From contig NZ_WIBF01000003.1 in assembly GCF_009496005.1 (NCBI RefSeq), positions 1 to 64,000 on the forward strand: a stretch of 64,000 nucleotides of DNA, in the 5' to 3' direction. The DNA comes from Tritonibacter litoralis. GTDB lineage: Bacteria; Pseudomonadota; Alphaproteobacteria; Rhodobacterales; Rhodobacteraceae. The notes beneath the pieces were generated by a model, which saw nothing but the letters and a program-made list of their open reading frames with translations, made no database searches and was not told the origin of the DNA. Below are positions 33,409 to 42,875 of this stretch, piece after piece; the first letter of the stretch is position 1, and each line of letters starts with the position of its first letter. Made by a program: the position numbers and the translations under genes.

Positions 33409-35322
33409 TCAGCTGCGGCCAAAAAGCCGTTCGATATCTGCAAGTTTCAGTTCGACATATGTCGGGCGACCATGGTTGCATTGGCCGGAATGGGGCGTGG
33501 CCTCCATTTCCCGCAACAGCGCATTCATCTCTTCGCCGCGCATCCGGCGGCCCGAGCGGATGGAACCATGACAGGCCACCCGGCTGAGGATCGCTTCAAG
33601 CCGGGCTTGAACCAGCTGGCTTTCACCTTGGTCGGCCAGTTCATCCAGGATATCGCGGATCATAGCCTCGGCGTTCACCTCACCCAGGATCGCCGGTGTT
33701 TCGCGCACGGCCACCGCGTTGCCGCCAAAGGCTTCAATGCCCAGGCCGAATTTACGCAGGTCCTCAGCGACCTCCAGCAGCCGGGTGCAATCACCATCGG
33801 ACAGCTGCACGATTTCGGGGATCAGCAGACCCTGTGCGGTGACCCCATTTTCTGCCATCTGGGTTTTAAGCTTCTCATAGACCAGACGTTCATGGGCCGC
33901 GTGCTGGTCGACGATGACCATGCCGTCCTGGGTCTGGGCGATGATATAGTTTTCATGCACTTGCCCACGCGCCGCGCCCAAGGGGAGCTGTTCCGGAGCA
34001 GTGTCTGGTTCTGCTTCGGGTGTAGGGGTGTCGACCACGCGGCCGCTGAAGCTTTGTGCCATTTCGGCAAAACCCGGATCCGCAGGCGGCGTAGGATAAG
34101 CAGGCGCTGGTATGAACTCCGGACGCTGCGCTGCATAAGAGGCGCTGCGGGCTGCCATCGAGGGCCGCTCCATCTGATACACACGAGGGGCGCCGGTGGC
34201 GGTGGGTTCCTCGGGCCGCATGGCGCCCAATGTTGCGCCTGCAACGGTGGTAGAGGCACGATGCCCGGCCTCAGCCAAAGCGTGGCGCAGCGAAGAAATG
34301 ATCATGCCGCGCGCCAGCCCTGGATCACGGAAACGCACCTCGGACTTGGCCGGGTGCACGTTCACATCCACCAACGTTGGATCGCAGTCGATAAACAGCG
34401 CTGCCGCCGGGTGACGGTCGCGGCTGAGGAAATCCATATAGGCGGCCCGCAACGCGCCGGTCAGCATCTTGTCCTTCACGGGACGTGTACTCACAAAGAG
34501 GAACTGGCTGACTGCGGCCCCGCGGGAATAGGTCGGCAGCGCCGCATATCCATAAAGGCGCAGGCCTTCGCGGGTGGCATCAATGCGCAGGGCGTTTTCG
34601 GCAAAATCCCGGCCGATCACATGGGCCAGACGTCCATGCAGCGCATCAAACAGATCGCCAGACAAGGGATCGGCGCGAAAGGTGACGCGGCCATCGCCCC
34701 CACCAGAGACATCGCGCAGGGTAAACCCAATCGCCGGTTCCGCCATGGCCAGCCGTTTGATCGTGTCCGAAATCGCTTGCGCCTCGGCCCGGTCCGATCG
34801 CATGAATTTCAGGCGGGCGGGCGTGGCAAAGAACAGGTCGCGCAACTCTACTATGGTGCCTGCGCGCAGGGCGGCGGGTTTGACGGGTTCCACCTTGCCA
34901 CCGGCCACCCGGATCTGCGCGGTATCAAACCCGGCGGCGCGACTGGTGATTGTCAGGCGGCCCACGGCACCAAGGCTGGGCAGCGCTTCGCCGCGAAAGC
35001 CAAAGGTGTGAATGTTCAGAAGGTCCGAGCCATCAATTTTCGACGTCGCATGGCGGGACAACGCCATGGGCAGATCCTCGGGCGTCATGCCAACGCCATC
35101 GTCGGTCACCCGGATCAGGGTCTTGCCACCGTCGGCAATGTCGACCGTGATCCGCGTGGCTCCGGCGTCGATGGCGTTTTCAACCAGCTCCTTGACCGCT
35201 GAGGCCGGGCGTTCCACCACTTCACCTGCCGCAATACGGTTGATGGCGCTGTCATCCAGCTGGCGGATAACCGGGCGCTTATCTTGTGAATTGGAGCTGA
35301 TTTGGGGGTCGGCGGTGTTCAT
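33409..35322 (-). CDS. mutL: MutL, DNA mismatch repair protein with endonuclease motif
   Basis: A 637-residue MutL. The GHKL ATPase domain shows AAGEVVERPASAVKELVENA, DGVGM and GFRGEALPSL. The C-terminal dimerisation domain has DQHAAHERLVYE, which fits DQHAx2Ex4E, the metal-dependent nicking motif of MutL proteins in bacteria without MutH. It couples MutS recognition to strand incision. A Pro/Ala-rich linker (about 350-430) separates the domains. First gene of the operon with rmuC and the cyclase, 56 bases after the sitD stop. Confidence 0.96.
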   Translation of the reverse strand: MNTADPQISSNSQDKRPVIRQLDDSAINRIAAGEVVERPASAVKELVENAIDAGATRITVDIADGGKTLIRVTDDGVGMTPEDLPMALSRHATSKIDGSDLLNIHTFGFRGEALPSLGAVGRLTITSRAAGFDTAQIRVAGGKVEPVKPAALRAGTIVELRDLFFATPARLKFMRSDRAEAQAISDTIKRLAMAEPAIGFTLRDVSGGGDGRVTFRADPLSGDLFDALHGRLAHVIGRDFAENALRIDATREGLRLYGYAALPTYSRGAAVSQFLFVSTRPVKDKMLTGALRAAYMDFLSRDRHPAAALFIDCDPTLVDVNVHPAKSEVRFRDPGLARGMIISSLRHALAEAGHRASTTVAGATLGAMRPEEPTATGAPRVYQMERPSMAARSASYAAQRPEFIPAPAYPTPPADPGFAEMAQSFSGRVVDTPTPEAEPDTAPEQLPLGAARGQVHENYIIAQTQDGMVIVDQHAAHERLVYEKLKTQMAENGVTAQGLLIPEIVQLSDGDCTRLLEVAEDLRKFGLGIEAFGGNAVAVRETPAILGEVNAEAMIRDILDELADQGESQLVQARLEAILSRVACHGSIRSGRRMRGEEMNALLREMEATPHSGQCNHGRPTYVELKLADIERLFGRS

Positions 35323-35378
35323 ACCGCTAAATTTAGCATGGACACCGATGATTCCACCAGCGGCGAATTTGGCGGCCG

Positions 35379-36308
35379 TCAGACGCCCGCGGGGGCGCCT
35401 GCGCGGGTGCGGCAGGGGCCAAAGATCGCGGCCAGTGCCAGGATCACGCCTGAAATCGTGGCGATCATCCCCGCGGCAGAGACTGCATCAGAAAGACCCA
35501 GCCACAGTGGCCCATAGCCCGCCAGCACATAGCCTGCAATGGCTGACAGCGCGGCGAACACAAGGCTCCAGGCGACCTGACGCTCCAGCCGGTTGGTCAT
35601 CATACGTGCGGCAGCGGGGGGGCAGATGAACATAGCAATGACGATAATGGATCCGACCGCATCAAATGCCGCAACCGCCGCAACTGCAGCCACCACCACC
35701 AGGGCAAGACCCAAGGGCGTGGTTTTGATCCCCACAGCCTGGGCAAAACCCTCGTCAAAGGTTGAGATTTTGAGCGCCCGCCAAAAGATACCGGTAAAGA
35801 GGCTTGTCAGTCCAAGAACCGCCGCCATGCGCGTCAACTCGGATGGCAGACCAGCCAACGCCTGCAGGTCAAACAGCGAAGACCAGCCGGTGGCATCCAG
35901 CCAGATCAGGCTTTCAAGGTTGCCATAAAGCGCATGTTCCACGTCCAGATGCACGCTGGAGGTATCGCTTTGCTCGAGCAACAGCACACCGCCCGCAAAC
36001 ATGGTGGTAAAGACAACGCCCATCGCCGCGCCGGGTTCGATGCGGCCCAGACGACGGATCGCCTCGATCAGCAGGACCGCGACCAGGGCGGCCCCAGCGG
36101 CACCGATCATCATCGGCCAGGTGGAAATCACTCCGGTCAGGATAAAGGCCACCACAATCCCCGGCAGCACAACATGGCTGATGGCATCGCCAATCAGCGC
36201 CTGACGGCGCAACAGCAGAAAATTCCCCGGCAGCGCACAGGCCATGGCCGCGCAGGTTCCGATCACCATCGGCGGCAGGGACAAAGGCACAAATTCCGCA
36301 CCATTCAT
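35379..36308 (-). CDS. sitD: SitD-type Mn/Fe ABC transporter permease
   Basis: A 309-residue inner-membrane permease of the metal (ABC-3) family with eight to nine helices. Motifs: LLRRQALIGDAISHVVLPGIV near the N-terminus and TTPLGLALVVVAAVAAVAAF in the middle. It overlaps the sitC stop (ATGA), pairing with it to form the channel. Last gene of sitABCD. Confidence 0.9.
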   Translation of the reverse strand: MNGAEFVPLSLPPMVIGTCAAMACALPGNFLLLRRQALIGDAISHVVLPGIVVAFILTGVISTWPMMIGAAGAALVAVLLIEAIRRLGRIEPGAAMGVVFTTMFAGGVLLLEQSDTSSVHLDVEHALYGNLESLIWLDATGWSSLFDLQALAGLPSELTRMAAVLGLTSLFTGIFWRALKISTFDEGFAQAVGIKTTPLGLALVVVAAVAAVAAFDAVGSIIVIAMFICPPAAARMMTNRLERQVAWSLVFAALSAIAGYVLAGYGPLWLGLSDAVSAAGMIATISGVILALAAIFGPCRTRAGAPAGV

Positions 36309-37510
36309 GTGGCTACCCCCTGTGGTCCGCCAATTTTCGCGTCCAGCGCGCGGATTTCATCCGGTGTCAGCACGGTTTCAATCTCACGCAGGCCATCATA
36401 AAGCTCCGCCGCGCCCTCATGCGCGTGATCTCGGCGCAGGATCTCCCAGCGTTTCTCATCACGCAGCGCTTTGGCCGCGCGGGCCCGTCCCTTGTCGGTG
36501 GCCACGCCATCCGGGCGCACCAGACCGGCACGTCCCAACAGGCGCAGGGTCAGCGCCTCATAGATTGGCTGGCCCTGCGCCAGAGCCAACAGTCCCTGAC
36601 GCAGATGGACCCGGCGTTGAAACCGCTGTTGGCGGATGACGGCAGCCAGAACACCGCGGCTGGGGGCGAAAAACAGTGATAGGATAAACAGCGCGCCGCT
36701 CATCAGAACAATCAATGGGCCGGTTGGCAGGTTTGGCGCCGTGGCCGAAAGCCCCGCGCCCAGATAAGCTGCCAGCGCGCCAAAACCGCCCGCCAGCAGG
36801 ACCACAACGTCAGAGCGTTCAGACCAAAACCGCGCAGTCACCGCCGGGATGATCAAAAGGGCGACAATCAGGATCAGGCCAACAATCTTGAGCCCTACCA
36901 CAGTGACTGCCATCACCAAACCCATCATCAACAGGTCGATCTGTGGCACATTGATCCCCTGCGCCGCTGCGTATTCGGGATCAAAAGACACCAGCGTCAG
37001 CGCCCGGCGCGTCAGCGCGATGATCAGCAATGTTGCAGCCCCGCCACCCGCAATCAGCAGCGCGTCGCTGAACAACATGCCTGCGGTGGAGCCCAACAAA
37101 AACCCTTCAAGCCCGGCCTGACGGCCAATGCCTGCGGTCTGAATCACCGTCAACAGCACCACACCAAACCCAAAGAAGGTCGACAAAATCGCGCCGATGG
37201 CCGCATCTTCGGCCAACCGGGTGCGTTGGGTCAGCCAGTTGAGGCACCACAAGCCAACCCAGGCCGACAGGGCCGAGCCGACAAGCAAGCCAATCAGATT
37301 GCGTCCGTCGCCGCCCAAACTGGCCATCACCAGAAAGGCGAGGCAGACGCCGGGCAGTGTCGCATGGCTGACAGCATCAGCCACCAATGCGCGCTTGCGC
37401 AGGAACAGAAAAGTGCCAGTGATCCCCGCCGCAGCACCCAAGAGTGCTGCACCAACGGAGACAAGGGTGGCGTTATAGCCAAGCTGCAGAAAAAGCGCCT
37501 GCCAGATCAT
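36305..37510 (-). CDS. sitC: SitC-type Mn/Fe ABC transporter permease with C-terminal extension
   Basis: A 401-residue ABC-3 family permease. The membrane part (1-290) has FLRKRALVADAVSHATLPGV and VGLKIVGLILIVALLIIPAV. About 110 residues follow that are soluble and look like a winged-helix segment (RRVHLRQGLLALAQGQPIYE, GLVRPDGVATDKGRARAAKA), a feature also seen in other Rhodobacterales SitC/MntC proteins. It may be a remnant or a working metal-responsive domain; not shown. It starts 4 bases after sitB. Confidence 0.88.
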   Translation of the reverse strand: MIWQALFLQLGYNATLVSVGAALLGAAAGITGTFLFLRKRALVADAVSHATLPGVCLAFLVMASLGGDGRNLIGLLVGSALSAWVGLWCLNWLTQRTRLAEDAAIGAILSTFFGFGVVLLTVIQTAGIGRQAGLEGFLLGSTAGMLFSDALLIAGGGAATLLIIALTRRALTLVSFDPEYAAAQGINVPQIDLLMMGLVMAVTVVGLKIVGLILIVALLIIPAVTARFWSERSDVVVLLAGGFGALAAYLGAGLSATAPNLPTGPLIVLMSGALFILSLFFAPSRGVLAAVIRQQRFQRRVHLRQGLLALAQGQPIYEALTLRLLGRAGLVRPDGVATDKGRARAAKALRDEKRWEILRRDHAHEGAAELYDGLREIETVLTPDEIRALDAKIGGPQGVAT

Positions 37511-37514
37511 GGGA

Positions 37515-38318
37515 TCAGCCGGTGATCTGGTTCAGCTGTTCCACCTGTGTCGCCGCCAGTCGCCCGCCATAGGCCGCTTGTAAAGTGACCGTGTTAAAGG
37601 TGGTTGCAACGGCGCCTTCGGCCACTTTGCGGGTGTTGATCAGGAAGACATTGTCAAAATACTCGGTCACGGTGGCCAGATCATGGTGCACAACCACCAC
37701 CGTCTTTCCGGCGGCGCGCAGGGATTTCAGCACTTCGATGATGGCTTTTTCCGTGGCCGCATCGACCCCAGCAAAGGGTTCGTCCAGAAGGTAGAGATCG
37801 GCGTTTTGGGCCAGCGCACGCGCCAGGAACACCCGCTGCTGCTGGCCGCCGGACAATTGGCCAATCTGGCGATCGGCAAAATCACCCATGCCCACCCGGT
37901 CCAGACAATCCCGCGCAGCCGCGCGATGTTGGCCCCGGATCCGGCCCAAAAGTCCAACCTGACGATAAAGACCCATCAGAACCACATCGATCACCCGGGT
38001 GGGAAAGTCCCAGTCGACACTCGCCCGTTGCGGCACATAGGCCACGCGGGCCCGCTGTTCACTAAGGGGTTTGCCAAAGACTTGAACCCGACCAGAGACC
38101 GAGGGGATCACGCCAAGGGCCGCCTTGAGCATGGTGGATTTACCGGCACCGTTGGGGCCAATAATTGCCGTCATCTCACCGGGCTGGACGGTCATGTCCA
38201 CCGAGAATACGGCCGGTTTCTGGCCATAGGTGACGGTCAGACCCCGAATGGCCAGCGGGCAGTCGGCCAGAGTATGTTCCGAGAACGTCGCACCGTTTTC
38301 GCAAATCAGATCAAGCAT
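37515..38318 (-). CDS. sitB: SitB-type Mn/Fe ABC transporter ATP-binding protein
   Basis: A 267-residue ABC ATPase: Walker A IIGPNGAGKSTMLKAALG, signature LSGGQQQRVFLARALAQ, Walker B LYLLDEPFAGVD, switch His in VVVHHDLATV. Energises the SitCD channel. It begins 3 bases after the sitA stop and was identified by its place in the four-gene metal operon. Confidence 0.92.
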   Translation of the reverse strand: MLDLICENGATFSEHTLADCPLAIRGLTVTYGQKPAVFSVDMTVQPGEMTAIIGPNGAGKSTMLKAALGVIPSVSGRVQVFGKPLSEQRARVAYVPQRASVDWDFPTRVIDVVLMGLYRQVGLLGRIRGQHRAAARDCLDRVGMGDFADRQIGQLSGGQQQRVFLARALAQNADLYLLDEPFAGVDAATEKAIIEVLKSLRAAGKTVVVVHHDLATVTEYFDNVFLINTRKVAEGAVATTFNTVTLQAAYGGRLAATQVEQLNQITG

Positions 38319-38321
38319 TGT

Positions 38322-39275
38322 TTAGTATCCAGCCGAAAGTTTGCCATCCATGCCACGCGCAGGCACATCCGAGCCCAAGGCGCTGGCAATGGTGGTGTAA
38401 TTGTGGTCCAGCATGCCGATCAGCGTGCCCTCATAGGTGCCATCAGCGCCCATCGCGTCCGAGAACAGCTCCCCCCCGATTTTCACGGTATGACCTTGGG
38501 CGGCGGCCCCTTCGATCAGCGCACGCACCGAACGATCCGACACCGAGCTTTCGACAAAAACCGCGCTGATCTTGCGGTCAACCAAGAGGTTTACCAGTTC
38601 CGAAATACGATTCAGACCAGCCTCGGATTGGGTCGAGATGCCCTGAACGCCCAGGACCTCGAACCCGAAATCCCGGCCAAAATAACCAAAAGCATCATGC
38701 GCCGAGAGCAAAACACGGGTGTCCGCAGGCACTTTGCCCAACACATCGTGGCCATAGTTATTCAGACGGCTGAGCTCTGCAATATGGGCGGCTGCATTGG
38801 CGGCGAATTGATCGGCCGCGTCAGGACGGGCCTCGGTCAGGACGTGCTGTACCTCGATGACCACGCCTTTCCACAACTCTGGGCTCATCCAGACATGGGG
38901 GTCGAATTTTTCGGCGTAATCATCATGACCGCGCAGCACCTCTTTGGGCAGTGCTTCGGCGACCGCCACAACGGTGCGTTTGTCGCCCAGATCCCGCATG
39001 AAATCTTCCATCTGCGCTTCGAGGTAGAGACCGTGCCACAGCACCAGATCCGCGCGGGTCATCGCCAGGATGTCGGTGCGGGTCTGGCGGTAAGCATGCG
39101 GATCCACGCCCGGCCCCATCAGCGCCGTCACTTCAACTGCATCGCCTCCAACCTGACGTGCGGCGTCCGCGATCATGCCGGTGGTGGCCACAACTTTCAA
39201 CGGTGCAGCCAAGGCTGCAACCGGCAGGGCCAGAAGGGCAGAAACAGCGGCAATGGTCAGGCGGCGGGTCAGCAT
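38322..39275 (-). CDS. sitA: SitA-type Mn/Fe ABC transporter binding protein
   Basis: A 317-residue cluster A-I (metal) binding protein. Signal peptide MLTRRLTIAAVSALLALPVAALA; mature protein starts APLKVVATTGMIADAARQVG. Metal ligands expected from the family are His in GVDPHAYRQT, His in DPHVWMSPE, and acidic residues in the C-terminal half (LSAHDAFGYFGRDFG, VFVESSVSD). The ATG at 39275 has AAAGG 12 bases upstream; an ATG at 39287 sits directly on it. The double Fur-family operator upstream argues for manganese or iron rather than zinc. Confidence 0.92.
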   Translation of the reverse strand: MLTRRLTIAAVSALLALPVAALAAPLKVVATTGMIADAARQVGGDAVEVTALMGPGVDPHAYRQTRTDILAMTRADLVLWHGLYLEAQMEDFMRDLGDKRTVVAVAEALPKEVLRGHDDYAEKFDPHVWMSPELWKGVVIEVQHVLTEARPDAADQFAANAAAHIAELSRLNNYGHDVLGKVPADTRVLLSAHDAFGYFGRDFGFEVLGVQGISTQSEAGLNRISELVNLLVDRKISAVFVESSVSDRSVRALIEGAAAQGHTVKIGGELFSDAMGADGTYEGTLIGMLDHNYTTIASALGSDVPARGMDGKLSAGY

Positions 39276-39311
39276 CGGAATCGGCATCCTTTTGTCGTAC
39301 TGTTGATGATA

Positions 39312-39359
39312 TTGAGAACGATTTGCATCTATGTCAACGCTATTGCGAATTATTCTCAA
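39312..39359 (-). promoter_or_regulatory. double Fur-family (Mur/Fur) operator of sitABCD
   Basis: Two sites face each other: TTGAGAACGATTTGCA (39312-39327) and, on the other strand, TTGAGAATAATTCGCAA (39359-39343). Each reads TTGAGAAYRATTYGCA, close to Fur/Mur boxes, and the centres are about 31 bases, three helical turns, apart. In alphaproteobacteria Mur (manganese-responsive Fur) is the known repressor of sitABCD. They lie 37-84 bases upstream of the sitA start. Confidence 0.65.
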
Positions 39360-39480
39360 AAAGAAACCGTGATCGCGGCGTTATTTTCCGAATGGTCAAA
39401 AATTCTGCCTAATCAGAGGGCGTCTGGTTGATCCTGAGCCACCCACATGCGAGGTTCGCGGCAGATATGCGAGGATGACC

Positions 39481-40464
39481 ATGAACCGTCAAACCGACCC
39501 CGAAACCGCTCATACGCTGGCAGAGCCCCGCAATCCGGGCACTGCGCTGGATATGAAATGGGTGGCCGCCGCCCAGGCCAATACATCCGCGATCGAACGT
39601 CGCTGTGCCCAATTGCCGGGCCGCCGCTCGATCAAAAAGGATCACCAGGCGGCCTGGCTGTTAAAAGCCATCAGTTTGATCGATTTAACAACGCTGTCGG
39701 GTGACGACACCGCGGCACGGGTGCGTCGTCTCTGTGCCAAAGCCCGCCAGCCAGTGCGCGCGGACCTGCTGGCCGAACTTGGGTTCGAGGGTCTGACCAC
39801 CGGCGCAGTCTGCGTCTATCACGAGATGGTCGAAGCGGCGGTGACCGCTCTCAACGGCACCGGGATTCCGGTCGCTGCGGTCTCAACCGGGTTTCCGGCC
39901 GGTCTGTCCCCTTTCCCGCTGCGATTGGCGGAAATTGATGCAAGCGTCGCGGCCGGTGCCGAAGAGATCGACATCGTGATTTCACGTCGTCACGTGTTAG
40001 AGGGCAACTGGCAAGCGCTATATGATGAGATGAAAGCGTTTCGCGAGCATTGCGGTGAGGCCCATGTCAAAGCAATCTTGGCCACGGGTGAGCTGGGCAC
40101 GCTGCGCAATGTGGCCCGGGCCTCGCTGGTCTGCATGATGGCCGGCGCGGATTTCATCAAGACTTCTACCGGCAAGGAAAGCGTTAACGCCACCCTGCCT
40201 GTGTCGCTGGTGATGATCCGGGCGATCCGCGACTATTATGAACGGACCGGTTTCCGGGTTGGCTATAAACCTGCTGGCGGCATTTCCAAGGCCAAGGACT
40301 CGCTGATTTACCTAAGCCTTATCAAAGAAGAGCTGGGCGACCGCTGGTTGCAGCCGGATCTGTTCCGGTTTGGCGCATCCTCACTGCTGGGGGATATTGA
40401 ACGCCAGCTGGAGCATCACGTCACCGGCGCCTATTCTGCCGCCAACCGCCATGCGATGGGCTGA
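39481..40464 (+). CDS. deoC: deoxyribose-phosphate aldolase
   Basis: A 327-residue class I aldolase that cleaves 2-deoxyribose-5-phosphate to glyceraldehyde-3-phosphate and acetaldehyde. The Schiff-base lysine is in ADFIKTSTGK, with EIDIVISRRHVLEGNW and VGYKPAGGI nearby. It is of the longer type (E. coli has 259 residues), with an N-terminal extension of about 60. The ATG at 39481 has GAGG 6 bases upstream; the ATG at 39475 sits directly on it. It is followed after 14 bases by an aldehyde dehydrogenase that can consume the acetaldehyde. Confidence 0.94.
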   Translation: MNRQTDPETAHTLAEPRNPGTALDMKWVAAAQANTSAIERRCAQLPGRRSIKKDHQAAWLLKAISLIDLTTLSGDDTAARVRRLCAKARQPVRADLLAELGFEGLTTGAVCVYHEMVEAAVTALNGTGIPVAAVSTGFPAGLSPFPLRLAEIDASVAAGAEEIDIVISRRHVLEGNWQALYDEMKAFREHCGEAHVKAILATGELGTLRNVARASLVCMMAGADFIKTSTGKESVNATLPVSLVMIRAIRDYYERTGFRVGYKPAGGISKAKDSLIYLSLIKEELGDRWLQPDLFRFGASSLLGDIERQLEHHVTGAYSAANRHAMG

Positions 40465-40478
40465 TCGGGGAAGAGACA

Positions 40479-42815
40479 ATGACAGTAAAAGAGATCTTTG
40501 ACACCATGGATTATGGCCCTGCCCCGGAAAGCGATACCGAAGCGCAGACCTGGCTGGATCGCCATGGCCGCAGCTTTGGCCATTTCATCAATGGTGAAAT
40601 GACGGCGGCCAACAATTCATTCGCCAGCCGCAACCCAGCCACGGGCGCTGAATTGGCACAGCTGAGCCAGGCCAGCGCGGCCGACGTCACAGCAGCTGTG
40701 GCCGCTGCCCGGGCCGCGCAGCCCAAATGGGAAGCTTTGGGCGGACCAGGCCGGGCGCGCGTCCTTTATGCATTGGCGCGGCTGCTGCAAAAACACGCGC
40801 GGCTTTTTGCAGTGCTGGAAACGCTGGACAATGGCAAACCCATCCGCGAAAGCCGGGACATCGACATCCCGCTGGCACAGCGCCATTTCTACTATCATGC
40901 GGGCATGGCGCAGCTGATGGAAACCGAGCTACCCGGGGCCCAGGCGCTGGGGGTCTGCGGTCAGATTATCCCCTGGAACTTCCCGCTCTTGATGCTGGCC
41001 TGGAAAATCGCACCTGCTTTGGCAATGGGCAACACGGTGGTGCTGAAACCTGCGGAGTACACCTCATTGACGGCGCTGCTGTTTGCCGAGATCTGTACTG
41101 AGGCTGGTGTGCCCACAGGTGTGGTCAACATCGTCACCGGCGATGGCGCCGTAGGAGAGTTGATCGTTGACTCCGAAGTCGACAAAATCGCCTTTACCGG
41201 CTCCACTGCGGTCGGGCGCAAGATCCGCCAGGCAACTGCGGGCAGCGGCAAAAGCCTCACCCTCGAGCTGGGCGGAAAATCACCGTATATCGTGTTTGAT
41301 GACGCCGATCTGGATTCTGCGGTTGAAGGGCTGGTTGATGCGATCTGGTTCAACCAGGGTCAGGTCTGCTGTGCGGGCTCCCGCCTGTTGGTACAGGAGA
41401 GCATCTCGGACGCGTTTCACCGCAAGCTCAAGGCGCGCATGGACCGTCTGCGCATCGGCAACCCGCTGGACAAATGTGTTGATGTCGGCGCGGTTGTGGA
41501 CCCGGTGCAGCTCAACACGATTCAATCCCTGGTGGCCGCCAATACCGCAGGCCAGTTGTATCAGCCACAGATCGAGATGCCCGATACCGGTTGTTTCTTC
41601 CCACCCACGTTGATCGAGGATCTTCACCCCGCTGACACTTTGATGCAGGAAGAGATTTTTGGCCCGGTCCTGGTCTCCACCACCTTCCGCACCCCGGCCG
41701 AAGCCGTGCAATTGGCCAACAACACCCGTTATGGGCTGGCCGCAACGGTCTGGAGCGAGAATGTCAATCTGGCGTTGGATGTTGCCCCCAAACTGGCGGC
41801 CGGCGTGGTCTGGATCAACGGGACCAACCTGTTTGACGCCGCCGCTGGGTTTGGCGGTGTCCGCGAAAGTGGGTTTGGCCGCGAAGGCGGTTGGGAAGGG
41901 CTGCAGTCCTATTGCAAACGCTCGGCCGCGACCAAACCGCTGACACCCGCTGTGGCATTTACCGGAAACGGCGCGCCCGCCTCCGGTTTGGACCGAACCG
42001 CAAAGATGTACATTGGTGGCAAACAGACCCGCCCGGACAGCGGCTATTCACAGGCGGTGTATGGCCCCAAGGGCGACCTGCTTGGCCACGTGGGGCAAGG
42101 CAGCCGCAAAGACGTGCGTAACGCAGTCGAAGCCGCCGCCGGAGCGGCAGGCTGGGCCAAAACCACCGGCCATATGCGGGCGCAAATCCTGTATTACATC
42201 GCAGAAAATCTTTCGACCCGTGCCGCAGAGTTTACCTCACGGATTGACAGCATGACCGGCGCGGCATCCGGCGCGGCCGAGGTTGAGGCAGCCATCCAAC
42301 GTCTGTTCACTGCCGCAGCCTGGGCTGACAAATATGATGGTCAGGTGCACGGTGTTCCCATTCGCGGCGTGGCTCTGGCGATGAAAGAACCTGTGGGAGT
42401 CATCGGCGCACTCTGCCCGGATGAGGCTCCGCTGTTGGGATTGGTCTCCCTGATGGCGCCAGCCATCGCGATGGGCAACCGAATGGTCCTTGCGGCCTCC
42501 TCCGTCTTCCCGCTGGCGGCGACGGATTTCTATCAGGTTCTGGAAACCTCGGATGTACCGGCTGGTGTTGTGAACATTGTGACAGGGGCGCACAGGGATC
42601 TTGCCGGTCCCTTGGCAAGCCACATGGCGGTCGACGCGCTTTGGTCGCAGTCCTCAAGCCCGGTCAGCCAGGAAATTGAAACCCTGGCGGCTGGAAACCT
42701 GAAACGGAGCTGGGTCAACAACGGCCAAGGACTGGATTGGATGCAAGACCACAGCAAAGCAATCCTGCAGGAGGCTACAGAAGTTAAAAACATCTGGGTG
42801 CCTTACGGCGAATAA
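40479..42815 (+). CDS. two-domain aldehyde dehydrogenase
   Basis: A 778-residue protein with two aldehyde dehydrogenase domains. The first (about 30-485) is complete: IPWNFPLLMLAWKIAPALA, FTGSTAVGRKI, general-base Glu in LELGGKSPYIV, and nucleophile Cys in FNQGQVCCAGSRLLV (Cys 297/298). The second (about 500-778) keeps the fold (KEPVGVIGALCPDEAPLLG) but no equivalent catalytic Cys or Glu motif, so it is probably structural. In context it would oxidise acetaldehyde from DeoC to acetate. Size and neighbour match a family common beside deoC in alphaproteobacteria. Confidence 0.93.
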   Translation: MTVKEIFDTMDYGPAPESDTEAQTWLDRHGRSFGHFINGEMTAANNSFASRNPATGAELAQLSQASAADVTAAVAAARAAQPKWEALGGPGRARVLYALARLLQKHARLFAVLETLDNGKPIRESRDIDIPLAQRHFYYHAGMAQLMETELPGAQALGVCGQIIPWNFPLLMLAWKIAPALAMGNTVVLKPAEYTSLTALLFAEICTEAGVPTGVVNIVTGDGAVGELIVDSEVDKIAFTGSTAVGRKIRQATAGSGKSLTLELGGKSPYIVFDDADLDSAVEGLVDAIWFNQGQVCCAGSRLLVQESISDAFHRKLKARMDRLRIGNPLDKCVDVGAVVDPVQLNTIQSLVAANTAGQLYQPQIEMPDTGCFFPPTLIEDLHPADTLMQEEIFGPVLVSTTFRTPAEAVQLANNTRYGLAATVWSENVNLALDVAPKLAAGVVWINGTNLFDAAAGFGGVRESGFGREGGWEGLQSYCKRSAATKPLTPAVAFTGNGAPASGLDRTAKMYIGGKQTRPDSGYSQAVYGPKGDLLGHVGQGSRKDVRNAVEAAAGAAGWAKTTGHMRAQILYYIAENLSTRAAEFTSRIDSMTGAASGAAEVEAAIQRLFTAAAWADKYDGQVHGVPIRGVALAMKEPVGVIGALCPDEAPLLGLVSLMAPAIAMGNRMVLAASSVFPLAATDFYQVLETSDVPAGVVNIVTGAHRDLAGPLASHMAVDALWSQSSSPVSQEIETLAAGNLKRSWVNNGQGLDWMQDHSKAILQEATEVKNIWVPYGE

Positions 42816-42837
42816 CCGTCGCGACTTGTCCAAATCG

Positions 42838-42868
42838 GACCCTGTTTCAGAAGATCTGAAACAGGGTC
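42838..42868 (+). terminator. terminator hairpin after the aldehyde dehydrogenase gene
   Basis: GACCCTGTTTCAG / CTGAAACAGGGTC, a perfect 13-bp stem (42838-42850, 42856-42868) with loop AAGAT, 22 bases after the stop. Few T residues follow (TTAT). Confidence 0.7.
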
Positions 42869-42875
42869 TTATCAA

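Noticed and set aside
34000-34250. Possible frameshift in mutL because of a Pro/Ala-rich variable region
   Set aside because: The frame is continuous through the linker, and both domains are intact; variable linkers are normal for MutL.
33361-35202. 613-residue plus-strand frame opposite mutL
   Set aside because: Antisense shadow of mutL with no motif or ribosome binding site.
37683-39431. 582-residue plus-strand frame opposite sitA and sitB
   Set aside because: Antisense shadow crossing two genes and the operator; no family resemblance.
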